The position numbers and the translations under genes are program-made. From positions 1-6,366 of the forward strand of contig JAJXXT010000001.1 of the NCBI GenBank assembly GCA_021780935.1: 6,366 bases of DNA, given 5' to 3'. Below, piece by piece: positions 1 to 5,421 of this stretch. Within the stretch, counting starts at the first letter, position 1; every line of letters begins with the position of its first letter. Under the pieces are notes generated by a model, which worked only from the letters and a program-made list of their open reading frames with translations, was not told the origin of the DNA and ran no database searches. This DNA is from Pseudomonadota bacterium (GTDB taxonomy: Bacteria; Pseudomonadota; Alphaproteobacteria; Acetobacterales; Acetobacteraceae).

Positions 1-36
1 AGCGAAGCATCTGGGCGCAGCGAAGCATCTGGGCGC
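1..36 (+). repeat. Two tandem copies of an 18-bp unit
   Basis: AGCGAAGCATCTGGGCGC occurs at 1-18 and again, identically, at 19-36. More copies could lie to the left. In the methyltransferase frame each copy encodes SEASGR. The core GCGCAGCGAAGCATCTGGG resembles a dispersed extragenic repeat that I recall from alphaproteobacterial genomes; that resemblance is from memory. Confidence 0.75.
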
Positions 37-834
37 GAGGCCGCGCCGGCGCCGATCTCGCCTGGCCGCTTCACCGCGCACAATATCCGCCTCGACGACG
101 GCAGCGAGACCATGCCGGAGATCGGCTGGACGATGGATCAGCACGGGCTGGTACACGCCGTCGCGCGGACCCTCGGAGTGGTGTTCCCGTCCGGACTCTA
201 TGGCCGCAGCATCGTCGATATCGGTTGCCTCGAAGGCGGCTACACCACCGCCTTCGCCCGGCTCGGCCTGCGCGCCACCGGCATCGAGGTGCGCGAGAGC
301 AATTTCCGCAACTGCACCTATGTGAAGTCCAAGGTCGACCTGCCCTGGCTGGACTTCATCCGCGACGACGCCAATGCCATCGCCCGGCACGGGCCGTTCG
401 ACGCCGCTTTCGTCAACGGGCTGCTCTACCATCTCGACCACCCACGCCGGTTCCTCACCGATCTCGCCAAGGTCACGCGGCGCGTGGTGTTCCTGCATAC
501 CCATGTCGCGCAGGCGGAGCCGACCGAGGCGGTTCAGCTCCACAATCTGTCCGAACTCACCGAGAACGAAGGACTCAAGGGCCGCTGGTACCCGGAATAC
601 GACCAGCTCACGCCCGAGCAGCTCGAGGAGGCCAGATGGGCCTCCTGGAGCAACAACCGCTCCTTCTGGATCCAGAAGGAATACCTGCTGGCGCTGCTGC
701 GCGAGCTCGGCTTCGATCTGGTCCTGGAACAGTTCGACAGCATGCCCGACATCGTGCACGAGATGACCGCCGGCACCTACCGCCAGCAGGACCGCGTGCT
801 GCTGGTCGGCATCAGGACCGGCGCGCCGTCGTAG
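1..834 (+). CDS. Class I SAM-dependent methyltransferase (5' end outside window)
   Basis: This is a Rossmann-fold methyltransferase that would move a methyl group from S-adenosylmethionine to an unidentified acceptor, probably in the cytoplasm. Counting from the ATG at 112 (240 aa), the SAM-binding motif I is VDIGCLEGG at residues 35-43 (D36, G38, G42). The acidic residue ending strand beta-2 is E59 in GIEV, and the motif GLLYHLDHP lies at 103-111. The C-terminal part (WASWSNNRSFW near 176-186, then LLRELGFDLVLEQFD) resembles uncharacterised methyltransferases that I recall. The frame is open upstream to position 1 with no ATG, GTG or TTG between 1 and 111. The residues just before M112 (FTAHNIRLDDG) look like conserved family sequence, so the true start probably lies left of the window. 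ATG 112 has only a weak ribosome site and is the fallback start. The substrate cannot be read from the sequence, and the next gene has its own promoter. Confidence 0.8.
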   Translation, partial: SEASGRSEASGREAAPAPISPGRFTAHNIRLDDGSETMPEIGWTMDQHGLVHAVARTLGVVFPSGLYGRSIVDIGCLEGGYTTAFARLGLRATGIEVRESNFRNCTYVKSKVDLPWLDFIRDDANAIARHGPFDAAFVNGLLYHLDHPRRFLTDLAKVTRRVVFLHTHVAQAEPTEAVQLHNLSELTENEGLKGRWYPEYDQLTPEQLEEARWASWSNNRSFWIQKEYLLALLRELGFDLVLEQFDSMPDIVHEMTAGTYRQQDRVLLVGIRTGAPS

Positions 835-958
835 TCCGGCGCCGCGTCCGAGCGACGCCGAGGGGTCAGGACCCGACGCCGCGCTTTGCGCGCTCCGGTG
901 CGCGGAGCCGGCCGCCCCGGCTGCATTCGCGGCTCCGGGTGCGGCGGCATGGCGGCGC

Positions 959-987
959 TTGACAGGGCGCTTCGGCTTTGGTATTCT
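959..987 (+). promoter_or_regulatory. Sigma70-type promoter for the MFS gene and possibly phaEC
   Basis: A perfect -35 box TTGACA (959-964) is followed by a 17-bp spacer and a -10 box TATTCT (982-987), which matches TATAAT at four of six positions. It lies in a locally AT-richer island of an otherwise very GC-rich region. Transcription would start near 994, giving a leader of about 175 nt before the GTG at 1169. Because the 49-bp and 48-bp gaps downstream show no obvious promoter, it may also serve phaE, phaC and the hydrolase (inference). Confidence 0.65.
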
Positions 988-996
988 GAATTCAGA
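985..996. promoter_or_regulatory. 12-bp perfect palindrome overlapping the -10 end (candidate operator)
   Basis: TCTGAATTCAGA is a perfect palindrome. One further pair, A983 with T998, also matches across a mismatch. It overlaps the last three bases of the -10 box and the expected start of transcription, where a bound dimeric repressor would block polymerase. Local control by a regulator sensing the transported compound would be typical for such transporters, but no regulator gene lies in the window and the family cannot be named. Confidence 0.4.
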
Positions 997-1054
997 GTTC
1001 GGTGTTCAACGGCGCCGCCGAGCGCCAGGGCGGACACGCCTGATCGCCGACCAC

Positions 1055-1071
1055 CCTGCCCGACGGGCAGG
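1055..1071 (+). other. GC hairpin in the transporter leader
   Basis: CCTGCCC (1055-1061) pairs with GGGCAGG (1065-1071) around a GAC loop, giving seven pairs. It would lie about 60 nt into the predicted transcript and about 100 nt before the GTG start. There is no U-run, so it is not an intrinsic terminator. It could stabilise the leader or simply reflect GC-rich sequence. Confidence 0.35.
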
Positions 1072-1156
1072 ACGGGCCTGGCCGAAAGACGAAGGACGAT
1101 GCCAACGTGCGCGCAGGGGCGGCGGCCGCGTTGGCGCCATGCTCAGAACAATTACC

Positions 1157-1164
1157 GGGGAGGA
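1157..1164 (+). promoter_or_regulatory. Strong Shine-Dalgarno that sets the GTG start of the MFS gene
   Basis: GGGGAGGA, with the core GAGG at 1160-1163, ends five bases before the in-frame GTG at 1169. The in-frame ATG codons at 959 and 1139 lack such a site, and the ATG at 959 lies on the -35 side of the promoter. The site therefore favours GTG 1169. Confidence 0.7.
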
Positions 1165-1168
1165 TGAA

Positions 1169-2479
1169 GTGCAATCAGCGATCGGAACGACCCACGACGA
1201 TGTCCGGGCAGGTCTGGAGGACGACGCGTACAGGAAGGTGACGCTGCGGATCGTGCCGTTTCTTTTTATCTGCTATCTCGCGGCCTATCTCGACCGGGTG
1301 AATGTCGGGTTCGCCAAGTTGCAGATGCTGAAAGAGCTGCAATTCAGCGAGACCGTCTATGGGTTCGGCGCCGGCATATTCTTCCTCGGATACGTGCTGT
1401 TCGAGGTGCCGAGCAATGTCATCATGCTGCGCGTCGGGGCCCGCATCTGGATCGCGCGGATCATGATCACCTGGGGCATCATCTCGGCGCTGATGTGCTT
1501 CGTGCACACGCCGTTCCAGTTCTACGCCCTGCGGTTTCTGCTCGGCGTCGCCGAAGCGGGTTTCATCCCCGGCATCCTGCTCTATCTGACCTACTGGTTC
1601 CCTGCCCGCCGGCGCGGCCGGATCACCGCGATCTTCCTGGCCGCGATCCCGACCGCGAGCATCCTCGGCGGGCCGCTGTCCGGCTGGATCCTGAAGGAGG
1701 TCAGCGGCACCCAGGGGCTCTCGGGGTGGCAGTGGCTGTTCCTGATCGAGACCATCCCCTCGATCCTGCTCGGCATCGTCACGCTGGTCTATCTGCGCGA
1801 CCGCGTCTCCGATGTCCGCTGGCTGACCGATGACGAAAAGCGCCTGATCGCGACCAATATCGGCCACGAGGAGCAGGAGAAGTCCGGCCACTCGCACCTG
1901 TCGCAGGCGTTCACCGATGCGCGGGTGTGGCTGCTCGGCGTGATCTATTTCAGCATCGTCTGCGGCATCTACATCATCAGTTTCTGGCTGCCGTCGCTGA
2001 TCAAGCGCACCGGCGTGAGCGATCCGCTGCATATCGGCCTGCTGAGCGCGGTTCCCTACATCGTCGCGATCGTGGCCATGGTGGGCGTCAATGCCAGCGC
2101 CGACCGCATGCGCGAGCGTCGCTGGCACACGATGCTGCCGGCGCTGATCTGTGCCGCGGGCCTGGTGCTGACCGGGTTCGCCGGCGCCGACCCGCTCCTG
2201 GCGATGGTCGGGCTGACCATCGCGGCGGCGGGCGCATCCTCGGCGCAGGCGTCGTTCTGGTGCCTGCCCGCCGCGTTCCTCGGCGGCGCCGCCGCCGCCG
2301 CGGGCATCGCCTTCGTCAACTCGCTCGGCAACATCGCCGGGTTCGCCAGCACCTTCCTGGTCGGCTGGCTGACCGAGACGACGCACAGTGCCGCCGCGGC
2401 GCTCTATGTCTTCGGCGGCATCATGGCCGTGGGCGGTGTGCTGATCCTCGCGATCCAGCCGCAACTGGTGAACAAATGA
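1169..2479 (+). CDS. MFS transporter, anion:cation symporter (ACS) type
   Basis: This inner-membrane permease likely imports an organic anion with protons or another cation. Started at GTG 1169 it has 436 aa, normal for the ACS family (tartrate, phthalate, 4-hydroxyphenylacetate and hexuronate carriers). A short hydrophilic N-terminus (1-24) leads into helix 1 and the family-like YLDRVNVGFAKLQM at 40-53. RFLLGVAEAGF (122-132) and YWFPARRRGR (142-151) match the conserved helix 4-5 region, and GWQWLFLIETIPS (186-198) fits helix 6. A charged loop at about 210-250 separates the two halves, and the second half carries six more hydrophobic segments. Residues 371-380 are Ala/Gly-rich. An upstream in-frame extension would add 70 Arg/Gly-rich residues that do not look like protein and overlap the promoter. 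The substrate is not identifiable. The gene lies 49 bp before phaE and may be cotranscribed with it. Confidence 0.9.
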   Translation: MQSAIGTTHDDVRAGLEDDAYRKVTLRIVPFLFICYLAAYLDRVNVGFAKLQMLKELQFSETVYGFGAGIFFLGYVLFEVPSNVIMLRVGARIWIARIMITWGIISALMCFVHTPFQFYALRFLLGVAEAGFIPGILLYLTYWFPARRRGRITAIFLAAIPTASILGGPLSGWILKEVSGTQGLSGWQWLFLIETIPSILLGIVTLVYLRDRVSDVRWLTDDEKRLIATNIGHEEQEKSGHSHLSQAFTDARVWLLGVIYFSIVCGIYIISFWLPSLIKRTGVSDPLHIGLLSAVPYIVAIVAMVGVNASADRMRERRWHTMLPALICAAGLVLTGFAGADPLLAMVGLTIAAAGASSAQASFWCLPAAFLGGAAAAAGIAFVNSLGNIAGFASTFLVGWLTETTHSAAAALYVFGGIMAVGGVLILAIQPQLVNK

Positions 2480-2518
2480 GGCCCCCGGTCCCGGCACGGC
2501 GGCGCGGCGGCAGCGCAC

Positions 2519-2524
2519 GAGGGG
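2519..2524 (+). promoter_or_regulatory. Shine-Dalgarno of phaE
   Basis: GAGGGG ends four bases before the ATG at 2529, supporting that start. The rest of the 49-bp gap after the transporter (2480-2528) shows no promoter or terminator that I can support. Confidence 0.5.
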
Positions 2525-2528
2525 TGCG

Positions 2529-3272
2529 ATGAGCGAGGCAGCGAACAGCTTCGATCCATTCGGCGGCGGCGGCGATCCGATGCGCCGGTCCCTCGCCGCC
2601 GCGTGGGAGATGTGGTCGGCGATCGCGACCGGCTGGCAGTCGGTGCTGACCAACCGCGGCCTGCCGGCCGCACAGGCCATGGCCGACCGGCTGCGGACGC
2701 CGACCGCCTGGCCGGACGCCTTCGCGCCCCTGCTCGCCGAGCTGCAGCGCATTTTCGCCCTGCCGCAATTCTCCGACCTGCCCCTGCTGGACGGCAAGGC
2801 GCTGCCCTCGCTCGCCCCCGCGGCGGAGCTGCTGGCCGCGGCCAGCCAGCTCATGCTCGCCGCGCTGCCGCTGTGGCTGCGCACCACGCAGCGCTTCCAG
2901 GCCGAGATGGCGGCGCGCCGCACCGAAGGCGCGCCGGCGCTGCCCGGCGCCGGCGATGCGATGGACATCCTGAACAACGTGCTCGATCAGACCCTGATGG
3001 AGTTCAACCGCTCGGCGGAATTCGCCACTCTGCTGCAGCGGGTGCTGCGGGCGGCGATGGGCTACCGCAACGAGGCGCGCCGGTTCGGAGAGCGCCTGGC
3101 CAACGCCGTCGATCTGCCGACACGGACCGAGATGACCGACGTCTACCAGCGCCTCCACGACCTGCAGCGCGAGACCCATGCGCTGCGCCGGGAGCTGCGC
3201 GCAATGAAGAAGCAGGCCGGCGCCACGCCACCGGCAGCGCGGGCTCCGGCCCGGAAGCGGAGGGACGCATGA
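2529..3272 (+). CDS. phaE: Class III PHA synthase subunit PhaE
   Basis: This is the non-catalytic partner that pairs with PhaC to form active class III polyhydroxyalkanoate synthase at the granule surface. The 247-aa protein begins with a Gly/Asp-rich segment and a Trp-containing helix (WEMWSAIATGWQSVL, 26-40). A helical middle carries a hydrophobic stretch (LMLAALPLWL, about 108-117). The most diagnostic part is the C-terminal region, LPTRTEMTDVYQRLHDLQRE at 196-215, continuing into a Leu-heptad coiled-coil-like helix to about 228, as in PhaE proteins. The tail is basic and Ala/Pro-rich (GATPPAARAPARKRRDA). It is shorter than the Allochromatium vinosum PhaE, about 357 aa as I recall. Its TGA overlaps the phaC ATG, which independently supports the assignment. 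PhaR of class IV synthases is the alternative, but those are smaller and Bacillus-like. Confidence 0.85.
   Translation: MSEAANSFDPFGGGGDPMRRSLAAAWEMWSAIATGWQSVLTNRGLPAAQAMADRLRTPTAWPDAFAPLLAELQRIFALPQFSDLPLLDGKALPSLAPAAELLAAASQLMLAALPLWLRTTQRFQAEMAARRTEGAPALPGAGDAMDILNNVLDQTLMEFNRSAEFATLLQRVLRAAMGYRNEARRFGERLANAVDLPTRTEMTDVYQRLHDLQRETHALRRELRAMKKQAGATPPAARAPARKRRDA
3259..3264 (+). promoter_or_regulatory. Shine-Dalgarno of phaC inside the 3' end of phaE
   Basis: GGAGGG ends four bases before the ATG at 3269, which overlaps the phaE stop in an ATGA arrangement. A strong site together with a stop/start overlap suggests translational coupling and roughly equal amounts of the two subunits. It fixes the phaC start over longer in-frame openings. 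Confidence 0.6.
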
Positions 3273-4360
3273 CGAAGGACACGAAGGGAGTCCCCGACTT
3301 TGCGGAGCTGCTCGGCTTCGCCACCAGGGCCGCCCAGGCGGCCACGCTGCTCAGCGGCATCCGCGACGACGATGTCGACCTCGCGGTCACGCCACGCCAG
3401 GAGATCCGCCGCATCAACGGCCGCACGCTCTACCGGCTGGTGCCGGACGCGCCGCCGCGCATCGCGACGCCGGTGCTGGTGCTCTATGCGATGGTCGGCC
3501 GATGGACCGTGCTCGACCTGCAGGACGACCGGTCGTTCCTGCGCGGCCTCGCGAAGTCCGGCTGCGATGTCTACGTGCTCGACTGGGGCCATCCGACCCC
3601 GGCCGACCGGTTCGACGATTTCGGCGATCTGCTGGAGCTGTATCTCGACGAGTTCGTCGAGACCATCTGCGAGCGCCACGCCATCGACGCCATCAACCTG
3701 CTCGGCATCTGCCAGGGCGGCGTCATCGCGCTGTGCTATGCCGCGCTCCATCCGGCACGGGTGCGTACGCTGATCACCTGCGTCACCCCGGTCGATTTTC
3801 ATGCCGACAAGCGCGAGACCCGGGGCGACCGCGGCTTCATGAATGTCTGGACGCGCGGACTGAACCCCGGCGACATCGACCTGCTGATCGACACGATGGG
3901 CAACGTGCCCGGAGACGTGGGCGGGGCGATGTTCTCGCTGATGACGCCGTTCCGCACCCTCGCCAAATACAATCTCACCCTGCTGCAGGTCGGGCAGGAC
4001 CGCGCCAGCCTGATGAACTTCCTGCGGATGGAGAAATGGCTCGCCGACCGGCCCGCGCATACCGGCGAATCGGCCCGCCAGTGGCTCAAGGATCTGTATC
4101 AGGGCAACAAGCTGGCGGCGGGGGAGCTGGTCGTGGGCGGGCGCGCGGTCGATCTCGGCGCCGTGACGATGCCGGTGCTCAACATCTACAGCGAGACCGA
4201 TCACATCATCCCGCCCCCTGCGAGCAAGGCGCTCCGCGCGTGCGTCGGCGCCCGGGACTACACGGAAGCGGCGGTCAGCGGTGGCCACATCGGGATTTTC
4301 TGCAGTCGCTCGCAGCAGAAGCTGCAGGACCTGATTGTCGGGTGGCTCGCGGCCCGGTAA
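3269..4360 (+). CDS. phaC: Class III PHA synthase catalytic subunit PhaC
   Basis: PhaC polymerises (R)-3-hydroxyacyl-CoA monomers into polyhydroxyalkanoate with release of CoA, at the granule surface and together with PhaE. The protein has 363 aa, the size of class III PhaC (about 355) rather than class I or II (about 560-600). The lipase-like box GICQGG at 146-151 places the nucleophile at Cys148. The catalytic Asp is D311 in SETDHIIPP and the general base His is H340 in SGGHIGIF. Other family landmarks are DDRSFLRGL (86-94), VLDWGHP (103-109), PVDF (174-177), DTMGN (208-212) and NFLRMEKWL (250-258). All catalytic residues are present, so it should be active. Compared with the A. vinosum enzyme as I remember it, the PVDF-to-DTMGN segment is about ten residues longer and charged. 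The start at 3269 overlaps the phaE stop. Confidence 0.95.
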   Translation: MTKDTKGVPDFAELLGFATRAAQAATLLSGIRDDDVDLAVTPRQEIRRINGRTLYRLVPDAPPRIATPVLVLYAMVGRWTVLDLQDDRSFLRGLAKSGCDVYVLDWGHPTPADRFDDFGDLLELYLDEFVETICERHAIDAINLLGICQGGVIALCYAALHPARVRTLITCVTPVDFHADKRETRGDRGFMNVWTRGLNPGDIDLLIDTMGNVPGDVGGAMFSLMTPFRTLAKYNLTLLQVGQDRASLMNFLRMEKWLADRPAHTGESARQWLKDLYQGNKLAAGELVVGGRAVDLGAVTMPVLNIYSETDHIIPPPASKALRACVGARDYTEAAVSGGHIGIFCSRSQQKLQDLIVGWLAAR

Positions 4361-4368
4361 TCGGGCCG
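4350..4368 (+). terminator. Hairpin spanning the phaC stop codon (weak terminator candidate)
   Basis: CGGCCCG (4350-4356) pairs with CGGGCCG (4362-4368) around a five-base loop that contains the phaC TAA. A direct repeat GTGGCTCGC flanks it (4342-4350 and 4368-4376). No T-run follows, so it does not meet intrinsic terminator criteria. It may be an RNA-processing or stabilising stem, or chance in GC-rich DNA. Confidence 0.3.
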
Positions 4369-4408
4369 TGGCTCGCCGGGCTGCACTCGTGACGAAAGGC
4401 TCTCCCGT

Positions 4409-5296
4409 ATGGTGCTCGTCCCCACTGCGCGCGTCGGTCTGAACTGCACGCAGACGGGGACGGGACCGGCCCTCTGCCTCATCGCCGGGTTCCGCCAGAG
4501 CGGCGCCGCCTGGCCGGAGGCGTTCGTTTCCCGCCTGGCCGAGCGCCACCGGGTGATCGTGTTCGACAATCGCGGAACCGGGCTGAGCGAGAAGCCGACG
4601 CACGGCTACGGGCTGCACGAGCAGGCCGCCGACGTCGCCGCTCTGCTGAGCGCGCTCGATATTCCGCGCAGTCATGTCCTCGGCTTTTCGATGGGCGGCG
4701 GCATCGCGCAGGAGCTGGCGATCCGCTTCCCGGACCGGGTCGGCCGGCTGATCCTGTTCGGCACGTTCTGCGGCGGCATCTGGTCCCACTCCGCGCCCTG
4801 GTCGGTGCTGCGGCGGCTGTTCATGGTCGACGGGCTCAGTTTCGAGGACGCGGCCCGCGAGGCCTGGGCGGTCACCTACTCGCCGGCCTATCTCGCGGCC
4901 AATGCGATCGCCGTCGAACGGCAGATGCATCGCGAACTGATCCATCCCACCCCGACCTTCGTCGCGCGGCGGCAGAGGCAGGCGCTGTGGACGTTCGACA
5001 CCTACTTCAGCCTGCCGCGGATCGCCGCCGCGACCCTGGTCGCCACCGGAGGCGACGACGTGCTCGTTCGGCCCGGCAATTCGGCCCTGCTCGCGACGCG
5101 GATCCCCGGCGCGAGGCTCGAAATCCTCGCCGATCTGGGCCATCGCGCGATCTGGGAAGCGCCCGAGGAGATCGCGGGGCTGATCACGGACTTTCTCGCC
5201 GGCCCGGCGGTGCCGCGCGCCCTGCCGCATGCCCGCCGCGCCGACCATCCTCCGCGCGCGTCGAGGGCCGAAATCGGGCCCGCGACGCCGGGGTGA
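4409..5296 (+). CDS. Alpha/beta hydrolase
   Basis: This is a 295-aa alpha/beta-hydrolase-fold protein, likely a cytoplasmic esterase or related hydrolase. The nucleophile elbow GFSMGG (92-97) places the serine at S94. The acid is most likely D217 in GGDDVLV, and the histidine is H245 in ADLGHRAIW. VIVFDNRGTGLSEKP (49-63) is the usual strand-turn segment before the elbow, and the oxyanion region is IAGF (25-28) instead of the common HG. Residues 126-200 would form the cap. The tail from about 266 is Pro/Arg/Ala-rich and looks disordered. The start at 4409 has AAAGG (4395-4399) nine bases upstream. It lies 48 bp after phaC on the same strand, so a role in PHA turnover or monomer metabolism is possible. 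It lacks features that would name it a depolymerase, and the substrate is unknown. Confidence 0.88.
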   Translation: MVLVPTARVGLNCTQTGTGPALCLIAGFRQSGAAWPEAFVSRLAERHRVIVFDNRGTGLSEKPTHGYGLHEQAADVAALLSALDIPRSHVLGFSMGGGIAQELAIRFPDRVGRLILFGTFCGGIWSHSAPWSVLRRLFMVDGLSFEDAAREAWAVTYSPAYLAANAIAVERQMHRELIHPTPTFVARRQRQALWTFDTYFSLPRIAAATLVATGGDDVLVRPGNSALLATRIPGARLEILADLGHRAIWEAPEEIAGLITDFLAGPAVPRALPHARRADHPPRASRAEIGPATPG

Positions 5297-5343
5297 ACGC
5301 GAGGCTCGGCGGTTTACCGAATGTTCAGCCCCTGACGGAGACA

Positions 5344-5421
5344 ATGGCTGCGGATCCCTGCGGAGCCCGTGCCATGCCCCTCCCGTCCCGCCGCCCCTCG
5401 CCGATCCGGCCTCGGTCATGA
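5344..5421 (+). CDS. Possible 25-codon leader ORF coupled to flgB
   Basis: An ATG at 5344 opens 25 codons, and its TGA at 5419-5421 overlaps the flgB ATG as ATGA. GGAG (5337-5340) lies only three bases before the ATG, which is close but usable. A second in-frame ATG is at 5374. The peptide (MAADPCGARAMPLPS, then Arg/Pro-rich) resembles nothing I know. FlgB itself has no visible Shine-Dalgarno, so ribosomes finishing this ORF could reinitiate there. Chance in GC-rich sequence is equally plausible. Confidence 0.2.
   Translation: MAADPCGARAMPLPSRRPSPIRPRS

Larger units (their letters stand above)
835..1168. other. 334-bp intergenic region upstream of the transporter gene
   Basis: No convincing gene lies here. 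The open frames across it are Arg/Pro/Ala-rich and resemble no protein I know. The left part (835-958) is very GC-rich with several short overlapping inverted repeats, for example GCTCCG 892-897 with CGGAGC 903-908, and CGGAGCC 903-909 with GGCTCCG 931-937. None is followed by a T-run, so no intrinsic terminator for the methyltransferase can be claimed. The right part holds a promoter, a palindrome, a leader hairpin and a ribosome binding site, listed separately. Confidence 0.7.

Noticed and set aside
863..937. Possible intrinsic terminator after the methyltransferase
   Set aside because: Several GC stems can be drawn (892-908, 903-937, 906-922), but they exclude each other and none has a downstream T-run.
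886..1167. A 93-codon + strand ORF between the methyltransferase and the transporter
   Set aside because: It crosses the promoter and leader, has an Arg/Pro/Gly-rich translation without family features, and lacks a ribosome binding site that would support it.
2281..2304. GCC/GGC run as a possible microsatellite
   Set aside because: It encodes an Ala/Gly helix segment inside the transporter and is imperfect; this is normal for GC-rich membrane protein genes.
1175..2977. A 600-codon open frame on the - strand opposite the transporter and phaE
   Set aside because: Its translation is dominated by Arg, Asp, Gln, Gly and Ala with no recognisable motif. Long antisense openings are expected opposite GC-rich genes with G/C third positions, and the + strand genes here are clear family members.
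5305..5318. Sigma54-like promoter before flgB
   Set aside because: GGCTCG-GCGG-TTTAC partly resembles the -24/-12 pattern, but the essential GC of the -12 box is TA here.
5313..5345. Sigma70-like promoter (TTTACC with GACAAT) before flgB
   Set aside because: The spacing is 21 bp and both boxes are weak; no pair with 16-18 bp spacing was found.
3143..5419. A 758-codon open frame on the - strand opposite phaC and the hydrolase
   Set aside because: It has the same low-information Arg/Gly/Ala/Asp composition and lies fully opposite two genes with intact catalytic motifs. It is an antisense shadow.
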